From assembly GCA_902480035.1 (NCBI GenBank), contig CABSRC010000017.1, positions 1 through 19,831 on the forward strand: DNA of 19,831 nucleotides, written 5' to 3'. Source of the stretch: an uncultured Streptococcus sp. (GTDB lineage: Bacteria > Bacillota > Bacilli > Lactobacillales > Streptococcaceae). The notes below the pieces were generated by a model that searched no databases, had not been told where the DNA came from, and worked only from the letters and a program-made list of their open reading frames with translations. A program made the position numbers and the translations under genes. Of this stretch, positions 13,263 to 19,831 are shown one piece after another (position 1 is the first letter of the stretch; each line of letters begins with the position of its first letter).

Positions 13263-14699
13263 ATGAAAAAACTCGTTTCCTGGTATAAGAAAAAGGATAA
13301 GGAATTGGAAACCCATTTCACAGCTGGTCTGTTGCAGATCAATTTTGTGACCAATGCTCTGATTCTATTGGCCTTTTACATCTATTTGGTTATTAGTCAG
13401 TCGCTCTACGCAATAAAGGATCCATTCATTCAATTTAGTGTTTGGGAGGTCATTGCCTTCACCATGGAGATCTTTCCTTACGGTTTGACTCTGGCCCTCT
13501 TTGTCCCCAATATTTTTGTCATCATTTATGGGATTGGTCGGTGGTCTAGCCTCCAGTTCAAAGAATCTGAGGAAGAAGCTCTCAAAGATCCAGAACTGTT
13601 TGAGGATAGAGGGCCAAAAGAAGGAGAAAGGACAAGAGAAGATGACGCATTCCTTATGAAGGAAAAGCAGGAATCACCTAGTCCTAAGCCTGTCAAAAAG
13701 AAAAAGCAACAGCCTACAATTGTTCTTTGGTTTGGTCTCTTTGGTTGCTTTCTCGAAGCGATTTTCATTTACATCGTCAAGGAGATGACTTTTTACGATT
13801 GGAGTGAGAGTTTGGTCAATTCTCAGAAGCATGCCCTGATCTGGTCTGGCGCCTATCCGACCTTCTTCACACTGGCAGCTCTTACTTTACTAGCCTTGAT
13901 TATCTATTCCTACCGGGATGCGAATTCACTCTCGCCGTTAGCAAATGTCTTCTGCATCAGTGGCATTCTAGGAGGAGTGGTTCTTCTCTTAGTTTTTGAT
14001 AATCAACTGCAGGTAGCAAGTTTTCACACCTTTTTCTTACTGATCTATTCCATCCATCTTTTATGGGTTCGCATCAGGGAGTGGCAGGAAGATCGAACAG
14101 AGATAAGCTATGAGAATCGTCTGTTTCAATGGCTCCATCAGCTCTTAAACAAGTCGCGTAACTGGCCATGGCTAGCAGTTCTGGTTGCCCTTCCGACCCT
14201 AGCCCTTGTTGTCCTCGTTCTCATGCTCTTTGGGCAGCAGCCGGATTCCATGATCAAGGCCTGGACCAATACAGCTGACTGGGCCTTCTCACAGAAGATC
14301 CCCCCTCAGAATCTTATCATTGATGAGCACTATCTCTGTACGGTTGCGGCTGGTGGGCATGAAAAAGTTGTCAAGCCCCAGCGGATGGGCATCCGCCACG
14401 GTCATCCAGTCGTTGTCAATCGCCAGCTTTGTATTGCTAATGCCTTTGAACAGGTACTAGAAGAAAAGACGCCGCGATTCCATCGCTTCTTGCGTCGCAA
14501 TTATGACCGCTATGGCTATCCCTTTGCTAAACACATCAAGAAGAAATTGGCTATGGACCTGATTTACTACCTAATGAAACCCTTGGAATGGCTCTTTTTA
14601 CTGGTTCTTTATCTAGTCGATCGTAAGCCTGAAAACCGAATCGCCATGCAATACATCAAACCGATTCCAGAAGATTTTGATCCCAAGAAAGCTTCCTAA
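13263..14699 (+). CDS. Polytopic membrane protein, DUF6688-like, unknown function
   Basis: A 478-residue membrane protein. Hydrophobic segments lie near residues 24-46, 62-92, 153-172, 196-215, 226-245, 254-269, 302-323 and 435-451. A long charged loop rich in Glu and Lys spans about 98-150. The C-terminal region (about 350-425) is hydrophilic and looks like a conserved domain: EHYLCTVAAGGHEKVVKP, RMGIRHGHPVVVNRQL, then ANAFEQVLEEKTPRFHRFLRR and YDRYGYPFAKHI. Cys359, His366, Arg378-His379, His381, Asn386-Arg387, Glu396 and His407 are candidate functional residues. I believe this matches DUF6688, from memory. It has its own promoter and TGAGGAG ribosome site and no co-transcribed partner. Its role is unknown; the polar residue cluster suggests an enzyme or a metal site, which is inference. 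Confidence 0.7.
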   Translation: MKKLVSWYKKKDKELETHFTAGLLQINFVTNALILLAFYIYLVISQSLYAIKDPFIQFSVWEVIAFTMEIFPYGLTLALFVPNIFVIIYGIGRWSSLQFKESEEEALKDPELFEDRGPKEGERTREDDAFLMKEKQESPSPKPVKKKKQQPTIVLWFGLFGCFLEAIFIYIVKEMTFYDWSESLVNSQKHALIWSGAYPTFFTLAALTLLALIIYSYRDANSLSPLANVFCISGILGGVVLLLVFDNQLQVASFHTFFLLIYSIHLLWVRIREWQEDRTEISYENRLFQWLHQLLNKSRNWPWLAVLVALPTLALVVLVLMLFGQQPDSMIKAWTNTADWAFSQKIPPQNLIIDEHYLCTVAAGGHEKVVKPQRMGIRHGHPVVVNRQLCIANAFEQVLEEKTPRFHRFLRRNYDRYGYPFAKHIKKKLAMDLIYYLMKPLEWLFLLVLYLVDRKPENRIAMQYIKPIPEDFDPKKAS

Positions 14700-14714
14700 G
14701 TCACCAATTTCTAC

Positions 14715-14743
14715 TTGACAAGTGACAAGGAGCGCGATATAAT
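14715..14743 (+). promoter_or_regulatory. Consensus promoter for pyrK-pyrD
   Basis: TTGACA at 14715-14720 and TATAAT at 14738-14743 with a 17-nt spacer: a perfect sigma-A promoter. Confidence 0.92.
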
Positions 14744-14764
14744 GAGACAAATTTAACCTTTAAG

Positions 14765-14860
14765 AGGTCCAGAGAGGCCTGCAAGGAAAGACAGAAAAAA
14801 GATCAGCGGACGGAGTCTAGCTGATCATTTGTGGGACCTTGCTTTTGCGAGGTCTTTTTT
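14765..14860 (+). promoter_or_regulatory. PyrR-dependent attenuator in the pyrK leader
   Basis: The PyrR binding loop GGTCCAGAGAGGCC (within 14765-14780) matches the consensus A-R-UCC-N-G-N-GAGGYU except that the closing pair is G-C rather than A-U, a compensated change. GCAAGG (14781-14786) can pair with CCTTGC (14837-14842) as antiterminator, with a GATCAGC/GCTGATC hairpin (14801-14826) between. The terminator is GACCTTGC-TTTT-GCGAGGTC (14835-14854) followed by six T. When UMP is high, PyrR bound to the loop favours termination. Confidence 0.92.
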
Positions 14861-14884
14861 GCTGGAAGAAAGAAGAGGAAACCA

Positions 14885-15691
14885 ATGGTCAGTGACAGTT
14901 GTAAAAAACGCTTTGGCAAAATCATGATGGAGGACATGGAGCTGGTTGCTCAAGAAGAGATCGCTCCCCGTATTTATTCTATGATCTTAAAGGGGGAAAT
15001 GGTGGCGCAGATGCTGCCAGGTCAATTCCTTCATATCCGCGTCCCTGATGGGTCCAAGCTCCTTCGCCGTCCGATTTCAATTTCTGAGATTGATCCTGAG
15101 ACACAGACGTGTCGTTTGATCTACCGCATCGAAGGTGGGGGAACAGCTATCTTTTCCCAATTGCCAATCGGTAGCAAACTAAGCGTGATGGGGCCTCAGG
15201 GAAATGGCTTTGATCTCACCAATCTCGGCCAAGGTCAGAAAGCCTTGATCATCGGTGGCGGGATCGGTGTTCCTCCTTTGGTCCAAGTGGCCAAACAACT
15301 TCATGAGCAAGGGGTAGAAGTTGAAGTGGTTGTCGGCTTTGCGACCAAAGAAGCTGTCATTTTGGAAGAAGAGCTTTCTCAGGTGGCTCATGTCACTGTA
15401 ACGACAGACGATGGGACTTATGGCACTAAGGGCTATGTCTCAACCATCGTTGATCAGATGGACCAGGAGTTTGATGCTATCTATTCTTGTGGAGCCCCTG
15501 GTATGCTCAAATATGTCAATACCAAATTCCATGACCATCCTCGCGCCTACATTTCCATGGAATCGCGTATGGCTTGTGGGATGGGTGCTTGCTATGCCTG
15601 TGTGGTGCATTTAGAAAATGAAAGCCAAGCAGCCAATAAGCGCGTGTGTGAAGACGGACCGGTCTTTGAAACCGGTACGATTGTGATGTAG
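14885..15691 (+). CDS. pyrK: Dihydroorotate dehydrogenase B electron-transfer subunit
   Basis: A 268-residue FAD and 2Fe-2S protein that passes electrons from the PyrD subunit to NAD+ in the class-1B dihydroorotate dehydrogenase. Motifs are the FAD-binding RRPIS at 61-65, IIGGGIGVPPL at 122-132 for the nucleotide site, SCGAPGMLK near 201, and the 2Fe-2S cysteines Cys231, Cys236, Cys239 and Cys255. The reading frame is open upstream to 14831, but that would start inside the attenuator terminator. I chose the ATG at 14885, which has AGAGGA 5 nt upstream. A further ATG at 14924 is closer to some homologues but has no ribosome site. The pyrD ribosome site overlaps the stop codon. Confidence 0.94.
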   Translation: MVSDSCKKRFGKIMMEDMELVAQEEIAPRIYSMILKGEMVAQMLPGQFLHIRVPDGSKLLRRPISISEIDPETQTCRLIYRIEGGGTAIFSQLPIGSKLSVMGPQGNGFDLTNLGQGQKALIIGGGIGVPPLVQVAKQLHEQGVEVEVVVGFATKEAVILEEELSQVAHVTVTTDDGTYGTKGYVSTIVDQMDQEFDAIYSCGAPGMLKYVNTKFHDHPRAYISMESRMACGMGACYACVVHLENESQAANKRVCEDGPVFETGTIVM

Positions 15692-15700
15692 GAGGATCTT

Positions 15701-16639
15701 ATGACAGCAAATCGACTAGCCGTATCCTTACCCGGTTTAGACTTGAAAAACCCGATTATTCCGGCATCTGGCTGTTTTGGCTTCGGTCAGGAATATGCTA
15801 AATACTATGACTTAGACCTGCTTGGATCCATCATGATCAAGGCGACGACTGCAGAGGCTCGTTTTGGAAATCCAACGCCACGTGTCGCCGAGACGCCTGC
15901 AGGCATGCTCAATGCCATTGGGCTTCAAAATCCAGGTGTAGATGTGGTCCTTGCAGAGAAACTCCCTTGGTTGGCTCAACATTATCCAGATCTACCGATT
16001 ATTGCCAATGTGGCTGGCTTCTCTAATGAAGAGTATGCAACGGTATCTAGGAAGATCTCGCAAGCACCAAATGTCAAGGCCATTGAGCTCAATATCTCTT
16101 GTCCAAACGTAGACCATGGGAACAACGGCCTCTTAATCGGGCAGGTTCCTGAGTTGGCCTATGCGGCTGTGAAAGCAGCGGTAGAAGCGTCCTCCGTCCC
16201 TGTCTATGTCAAGTTAACGCCTAGTGTGGCAGACATCACGCAGGTCGCAAAAGCAGCAGAAGATGCAGGGGCGACTGGCTTAACCATGATCAATACCTTG
16301 GTCGGAATGCGCTTTGACCTCAAGACTGGTAAGCCCATCATCGCCAATGGAACCGGAGGCATGTCGGGTCCAGCTGTTTTCCCAGTTGCTTTGAAACTCA
16401 TCCGTCAGGTTGCCCAATCCACTAAACTTCCGATTATCGGTATGGGAGGTGTCGATTCAGCCGAAGCAGCCATTGAAATGATGATTGCAGGTGCCTCTGC
16501 GATTGGAGTTGGAACCGCTAATTTCACCGATCCTTATGCTTGTCCAACCATCATCGAAGATCTACCACAGGTCATGGATCGCTATGGTATTGACACCCTT
16601 GAGAACTTCCGAAAACATGTACGGGAAAATCTATTGTAA
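15701..16639 (+). CDS. pyrD: Dihydroorotate dehydrogenase B, catalytic subunit
   Basis: A 312-residue FMN enzyme that oxidises dihydroorotate to orotate, the fourth step of UMP synthesis. The active-site base is Cys134 in LNISCPNVDHG, which marks a class-1 enzyme; pairing with pyrK next door marks class 1B. Also visible are PASGCFGFGQEYAKYY near the N-terminus, Lys47 in IMIKATT, NAIGLQNPG, the VKLTPS and NTLVGM segments, ANGTGGMSGPAVFP, and GMGGVDSAEAAIEMMIAGA with the FMN phosphate site. A strong GGAGG ribosome site lies 5-9 nt upstream of the ATG and overlaps the pyrK stop. No terminator follows; the pyrF promoter starts 5 nt after the stop. Confidence 0.97.
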   Translation: MTANRLAVSLPGLDLKNPIIPASGCFGFGQEYAKYYDLDLLGSIMIKATTAEARFGNPTPRVAETPAGMLNAIGLQNPGVDVVLAEKLPWLAQHYPDLPIIANVAGFSNEEYATVSRKISQAPNVKAIELNISCPNVDHGNNGLLIGQVPELAYAAVKAAVEASSVPVYVKLTPSVADITQVAKAAEDAGATGLTMINTLVGMRFDLKTGKPIIANGTGGMSGPAVFPVALKLIRQVAQSTKLPIIGMGGVDSAEAAIEMMIAGASAIGVGTANFTDPYACPTIIEDLPQVMDRYGIDTLENFRKHVRENLL

Positions 16640-16643
16640 ATCC

Positions 16644-16672
16644 TTGACTTTTCCCAAATATCGTACTACAAT
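16644..16672 (+). promoter_or_regulatory. Promoter for pyrF
   Basis: TTGACT at 16644-16649, a 17-nt spacer and TACAAT at 16667-16672, directly after the pyrD stop. Confidence 0.85.
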
Positions 16673-16691
16673 AAATAAAAACCTTTAAAGC

Positions 16692-16783
16692 AGTCCAGAG
16701 AGGCTCCTAAGGTCTAGACGGTGAATCATGGTAGTTGTTCCTACCTAATTTTCGTGTAACCTTGCCTCGGGCAAGGTTTTTTT
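16692..16783 (+). promoter_or_regulatory. PyrR-dependent attenuator in the pyrF leader
   Basis: AGTCCAGAGAGGCT at 16692-16705 is an exact match to the PyrR-loop consensus. AAGGT (16709-16713) can pair with ACCTT (16759-16763) as antiterminator, with GGTA...TACC between. The terminator is AACCTTGCC-TCG-GGCAAGGTT (16758-16778) with a run of seven T from 16777. It is the second PyrR control point in this window. Confidence 0.93.
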
Positions 16784-16818
16784 GTAGACAAAATGATCAA
16801 TCAAAAAAGGAGTAATCC

Positions 16819-17511
16819 ATGCGTGAAGAACGTCCTATTATCGCCCTTGACTTCCCAGCTTTCGAGGATGTCAAACACTTTTTAGAGCATTTTCCAGAAG
16901 ACGAAAAATTATTTGTAAAAATTGGAATGGAATTTTTCTATGCAGTTGGTCCTGAAATTGTACATTACCTCAAAGGGCTTGGACACAGTATTTTCCTTGA
17001 TTTGAAATTGCATGATATCCCAAATACAGTCAAATCAGCCATGTCCGTACTGGGGACCTTCGGAGTAGATATGGTGACGGTCCACGCAGCCGGTGGTGTA
17101 GAGATGATGCGCGAAGCCAAGGCAGCTCTTGGTGAAGGAGCTAAATTAGTAGCCGTGACCCAGTTGACTTCTACTAGTGAAGAAGACATGCGTGATTGCC
17201 AAAACATCCAAACAACGGTTCAAGAATCAGTAGTCAATTATGCTCGCAAGGCCCAAGAAGCTGGCTTGGATGGCGTTGTCTGCTCAGCTCATGAAGTAGC
17301 CTTGATCAAAGATGCCACTTCATCAGACTTTGTCTGTGTCACACCAGGGATTCGTCCTGCTGGAGCTGAAATCGGTGACCAAAAACGGGTTATGACCCCA
17401 CAAGAAGCTCATAAAATTGGATCTGACTATATTGTCGTTGGACGCCCAATCATCCAAGCAGAAAACCCATGGGACGCTTACCATGAAATTAAGAGACAGT
17501 GGAATAGTTAA
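16819..17511 (+). CDS. pyrF: Orotidine 5'-phosphate decarboxylase
   Basis: A 230-residue TIM-barrel enzyme that decarboxylates OMP to UMP, the last step of the pathway. The catalytic Asp-x-Lys-x-x-Asp tetrad region is LDLKLHDIPNT with Asp61, Lys63 and Asp66; Asp11 and Lys34 (KIGMEFF) are the other conserved site residues. The phosphate-binding C-terminus reads VTPGIRP and VVGRPI. An AAGGAG ribosome site lies 6 nt before the ATG. It has its own promoter and PyrR attenuator. In related streptococci, as I recall, pyrE follows closely; here a 403-nt gap filled with structured repeats intervenes. Confidence 0.97.
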   Translation: MREERPIIALDFPAFEDVKHFLEHFPEDEKLFVKIGMEFFYAVGPEIVHYLKGLGHSIFLDLKLHDIPNTVKSAMSVLGTFGVDMVTVHAAGGVEMMREAKAALGEGAKLVAVTQLTSTSEEDMRDCQNIQTTVQESVVNYARKAQEAGLDGVVCSAHEVALIKDATSSDFVCVTPGIRPAGAEIGDQKRVMTPQEAHKIGSDYIVVGRPIIQAENPWDAYHEIKRQWNS

Positions 17512-17842
17512 GAACGTCTAAGAAGCTTTGCTTCAAGACGTTCTACGGAAAGTCCGATTGGATCTTTCCTAAACTATTCACTAACTTAGTTGAAAGAAAA
17601 TGATCATTTCTTTCAACTAAGTGTCGGAATTTAAAAAGTCCTACGGGACCTTCCCTAACGCATTCACTAGATCACAGAAGAGAAAATGATCGTTTCTCTT
17701 CTGTGATCGTCGGAATAATCGAAGCCCGATAGGGCCTTCCCTAAACTATTCACTAACTTAGTTGAAAGGAAAATATCGTTTCTTTCAACTAAGTGTCGGA
17801 ACTTAAAAAGTCCATGGGACCTTCCCTGATGCATTCACTAAC
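17511..17842 (+). repeat. Array of four structured repeat units between pyrF and pyrE
   Basis: No ORF is evident. Units start near 17511, 17584, 17670 and 17756. The last three have an exact 86-nt period, and each has a 16-bp stem with a 7-nt loop, then GTCGGAA, 8 nt, a 4-bp mini-hairpin, CTTCCC and a ~15-nt linker ending ATTCACTA. Stems: 17584-17599 with 17607-17622, 17670-17685 with 17693-17708 (GATCACAGAAGAGAAA), and 17756-17771 with 17779-17794 (one G-T pair). The loops are ATGATCA, ATGATCG and AATATCG. Unit 1 is divergent (AGAACGTCT/AGACGTTCT around GAAGC-TTT-GCTTC, then GGAAAG/CTTTCC). Units 2 and 4 are near copies, as are the linkers after units 1 and 3, so the array looks like a duplicated ~172-nt dimer. 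Confidence 0.85.
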
Positions 17843-17857
17843 CTGTAATGTTGTTGT

Positions 17858-17879
17858 TTAAATCAAAGAAATGATTTAA
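17858..17879. repeat. Inverted repeat upstream of pyrE
   Basis: TTAAATCA-AAGAAA-TGATTTAA: perfect 8-bp arms with a 6-nt loop, between the array and the pyrE start. No T-run follows, so it is not a terminator. A TATGAT at 17886-17891 could be a -10 box but lacks a convincing -35. Confidence 0.5.
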
Positions 17880-17914
17880 TTCGTATATGATTAAAATCGT
17901 AAAAAGGAGTCGTC

Positions 17915-18547
17915 ATGTCATTAGCTAAAGATATTGCTAGCCATCTTTTGAAAATCGAAGCGGTTTATTTGAAACCAGAAGAACCTTTTACTTGGGCATC
18001 TGGGATCAAGTCCCCTATTTATACAGATAACCGTGTAACCCTCGCTTATCCTGAAACTCGTACCTTGATCGAAAATGGATTTGTAGATAAAATCAAGGAA
18101 GCTTTCCCTGAAGTAGAAGTAATTGCAGGAACTGCAACAGCAGGGATTCCTCACGGAGCCATTATTGCAGACAAGATGAATTTGCCATTTGCCTACATCC
18201 GTAGCAAACCAAAAGACCATGGTGCTGGAAACCAAATCGAAGGCCGTGTACCACAAGGTCAAAAGATGGTGGTAGTGGAAGATTTGATTTCAACTGGTGG
18301 GTCTGTTTTGGATGCTGTCGCAGCTGCCAAGCGCGAAGGGGCGGATGTCCTTGGTGTCGTAGCTATCTTCACCTACCAATTGGAGAAAGCTGATAAGAAA
18401 TTTGCGGAAGCTGGCGTTCAACTTGAAACCTTGTCTAACTATACAGAATTGATTCATTTGGCAGAAGAACAAGGTTACATCACTTCTGAAGGTTTAGAGT
18501 TGTTGCACCGTTTCAAGGAAAACCAAGAAACTTGGCAAGATAAATAA
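17915..18547 (+). CDS. pyrE: Orotate phosphoribosyltransferase
   Basis: A 210-residue enzyme that joins orotate to PRPP, giving OMP, the substrate of PyrF. The PRPP-binding motif MVVVEDLISTGGSV lies at 118-131, the flexible catalytic loop with RSKPKDHGAGNQIEG at about 96-110, and FTWASGIKSPIYTDNR at 25-40. Length is normal. AAGGAG lies 5 nt upstream of the ATG. It is transcribed in the same direction as pyrF and ends at a strong terminator. There is no PyrR loop between pyrF and pyrE, so control would come from the pyrF attenuator by read-through of the structured array, from the array itself, or from a promoter I cannot define. Confidence 0.97.
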   Translation: MSLAKDIASHLLKIEAVYLKPEEPFTWASGIKSPIYTDNRVTLAYPETRTLIENGFVDKIKEAFPEVEVIAGTATAGIPHGAIIADKMNLPFAYIRSKPKDHGAGNQIEGRVPQGQKMVVVEDLISTGGSVLDAVAAAKREGADVLGVVAIFTYQLEKADKKFAEAGVQLETLSNYTELIHLAEEQGYITSEGLELLHRFKENQETWQDK

Positions 18548-18554
18548 TACAACT

Positions 18555-18579
18555 GAAGCGTTTCTAACGCTTCTTTTTT
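18555..18579 (+). terminator. Rho-independent terminator after pyrE
   Basis: GAAGCGTT-TCT-AACGCTTC (8-bp perfect stem, 3-nt loop) followed by six T. Confidence 0.93.
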
Positions 18580-18607
18580 ATACTCTTTTCACTAGTTGGT
18601 GGTTAAC

Positions 18608-18636
18608 TTGATTCTCAAAGTAAAATCCGGTATGAT
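18608..18636 (+). promoter_or_regulatory. Promoter for the small membrane-protein gene at 18689
   Basis: TTGATT at 18608-18613 and TATGAT at 18631-18636 with a 17-nt spacer. Confidence 0.65.
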
Positions 18637-18688
18637 AGTAGTAATTGTTTTTATGGATGAAGGAAAACTATTTTTAAGGGAGTATAAG

Positions 18689-19288
18689 ATGACAAAAGAA
18701 CATTATTTGCAAATGAAGAAGGAATTTAAAATTAGATTTACAATTATTATCGTCCTAGGTATAATTGCTAGTGTATTTTATATTCAGATATTGCTTAGCC
18801 ACTCTCGTGAAGTGCCCTTTTTTATAACCTGTCTTGGAACTCTCACCTTCATCAATCAGTCATTGATTGCACCTGTCTTTTATGAGAAAAAAGCAGCTGA
18901 GAAGGAACATCCAGAATGGAAGAATTTATCAACAAAAGGAGTAGAAATTCCTCAGGAAGAAATTCAAAAACGAAATGGGATATCGATCCTATCTTTCATC
19001 ATTGTAATTGTTGGATTCTTCATGTTATACCGACCAGCTCCAAAAACGGATGTAGGAACTGAGGTAATAAAAACTAATAGCGAGATCCAGTCTGTACCAG
19101 AAAATTCGACAGAAAAAGAATCTAGCACAGTCTCTAATTTAACCCCGAAAGATGTTCAAACTTTACAAGAATTGAAAGAAGAGATTGAATCCAATGCCCC
19201 ATCAGATTCAAATTCACTAGATATAAACAAAGCAAAAGATTTTGCAGAAAAAGCGCAGCAACAGAATTGGTTGAAAAGAGGAGAATAA
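18689..19288 (+). CDS. Small membrane protein of unknown function
   Basis: A 199-residue protein I do not recognise. Three hydrophobic segments lie at about 17-36, 43-64 and 98-114. A charged loop (EKKAAEKEHPEWKNL) lies between the second and third. After the last segment comes a Ser/Thr/Glu-rich, probably disordered stretch (about 118-180) and a short helical C-terminus ending AKDFAEKAQQQNWLKRGE. The frame is open further upstream, but the ATG at 18689 has AAGGGAG about 7 nt before it and lies downstream of the promoter. It is followed by another membrane-protein gene, so the pair may form a small operon. Composition is slightly richer in AT than the pyr genes. Confidence 0.7.
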   Translation: MTKEHYLQMKKEFKIRFTIIIVLGIIASVFYIQILLSHSREVPFFITCLGTLTFINQSLIAPVFYEKKAAEKEHPEWKNLSTKGVEIPQEEIQKRNGISILSFIIVIVGFFMLYRPAPKTDVGTEVIKTNSEIQSVPENSTEKESSTVSNLTPKDVQTLQELKEEIESNAPSDSNSLDINKAKDFAEKAQQQNWLKRGE

Positions 19289-19344
19289 GATGACTTTTCA
19301 AGTGGTTTGAATTCAACTAGTTTATGTGAAAGGGTAAAAAACAA

Positions 19345-19831
19345 ATGACAGTAACAACATTCTGGCTTAGTTTGGGAATCTTGACCCTTGTTTTCTTGAT
19401 CATGCTGCTTATCTTTTATACCTTGTATCGTCGTGAAATAAAAGTGAAAACAGAATCAACCGCAAAAGTTATGGGAGAAGTAGTTGCTTTTGATTCCAAA
19501 AATCAACTGCTTATTTCTCTGCCTGTGGTGGAGTATCAAGTCGAGGGTGAAAGATACCAAAAGAGCTTTACCTACGCTTATTTCAGAGAGACTTCTTCTA
19601 AGTCAAGACAAACCAATGTTTTCGATAGAACCTATGTTCTTGGAGCAGGTAAAAATCTGGATTTGCGTATGATATTCCCAATTGGGTCTCCCATGACAGT
19701 CTTTTATAATCCAGTCGACCCACAGATCGGTTTTGTCGAACGATATGCCGGCTTAGTCGGTTTCTATAAAATCGGAATGATTCTAACGGTTGGAATTTAT
19801 CTTGTATTATTATGTATTTTAATTCTAGTAT
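19345..19831 (+). CDS. DUF3592-like membrane protein (3' end beyond the window)
   Basis: ATG at 19345 with GAAAGGG 10 nt upstream; the frame is open for 162 codons to the window end. An N-terminal membrane segment (about residues 6-28, FWLSLGILTLVFLIMLLIFY) is followed by an extracytoplasmic or cytoplasmic beta-rich region containing VMGEVVAF, LPVVEYQVEGERYQKSF and MTVFYNPVDPQIGFV, then a second membrane segment near 143-162. The pattern of a G-x-V strand, a VVEY strand and a YNPxxP motif between two membrane helices is that of DUF3592 proteins, as I remember them. Function unknown. The 56 nt before it contain only a 6-codon ORF (ATG at 19290, MTFQVV) behind a strong AGAGGAG site, perhaps a remnant. 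Confidence 0.65.
   Translation, partial: MTVTTFWLSLGILTLVFLIMLLIFYTLYRREIKVKTESTAKVMGEVVAFDSKNQLLISLPVVEYQVEGERYQKSFTYAYFRETSSKSRQTNVFDRTYVLGAGKNLDLRMIFPIGSPMTVFYNPVDPQIGFVERYAGLVGFYKIGMILTVGIYLVLLCILILV

Noticed and set aside
14831..14884. Upstream extension of pyrK to the first in-frame start
   Set aside because: It would begin before the attenuator terminator hairpin and encode a peptide unlike PyrK; the ATG at 14885 has a proper ribosome site.
17511..17544. Intrinsic terminator for pyrF (first hairpin of the array)
   Set aside because: The stem is good but no T-run follows; the sequence continues ACGGAAAGTCC.
17511..17842. CRISPR array (regular 86-nt period with palindromic parts)
   Set aside because: The repeated parts are not identical direct repeats with unique spacers; the variable part is itself a perfect palindrome, and no cas gene is in the window.

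Overview
The window is chromosomal DNA from a Streptococcus, most likely of the mitis/sanguinis group. The evidence is the gene content and order (rpiA-deoB-punA-CLC-deoD, a cpsY-type LysR regulator, pyrK-pyrD-pyrF-pyrE), the near-consensus sigma-A promoters with 17-nt spacers, the strong AAGGAG ribosome sites, and two textbook Gram-positive PyrR attenuators. I could not fix the species from sequence alone.

Layout. Positions 3-311 hold the last ~100 codons of a very AT-rich ATPase gene (about 26 % GC), resembling the TrlF group, which looks like the edge of an accessory island. Next come a DUF6287 lipoprotein and a PrsW-like membrane protease, then mnmE on the opposite strand behind a shared bidirectional terminator. 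From 3800 a long rightward nucleoside/pentose block begins: rpiA (with a perfect palindrome over its -10 box), a composite hairpin repeat, deoB, a DUF1697 gene, punA, a CLC channel and a class-I glutamine amidotransferase. A ~540-nt array of structured repeats follows, then deoD, a HEPN-domain gene and a sirtuin. Together DeoB, PunA and DeoD turn nucleosides into free bases and ribose/deoxyribose 5-phosphate, and RpiA connects ribose 5-phosphate to the pentose phosphate pathway. cpsY (minus strand) and a large membrane protein of unknown function (DUF6688-like) separate this block from the pyrimidine genes.

Pyrimidine block. pyrK-pyrD and pyrF each have their own promoter and PyrR-type attenuator. 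Between pyrF and pyrE lies a second, unrelated array of four structured units; three have an exact 86-nt period, each with a 16-bp stem and 7-nt loop. pyrE ends in a strong terminator, and the window closes with two small membrane-protein genes, the last one (DUF3592-like) cut by the window end.

The main unexplained content is the two structured arrays, upstream of deoD (9308-9850) and of pyrE (17511-17842). In both, stems change between copies with compensating changes while loops or internal loops stay fixed, and both show a two-unit higher-order repeat. The deoD array also carries three near-identical 12-13 codon micro-ORFs with good ribosome sites, and deoD itself has no visible Shine-Dalgarno. 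I cannot tell without searches whether these are known streptococcal interspersed repeats or an undescribed RNA family.
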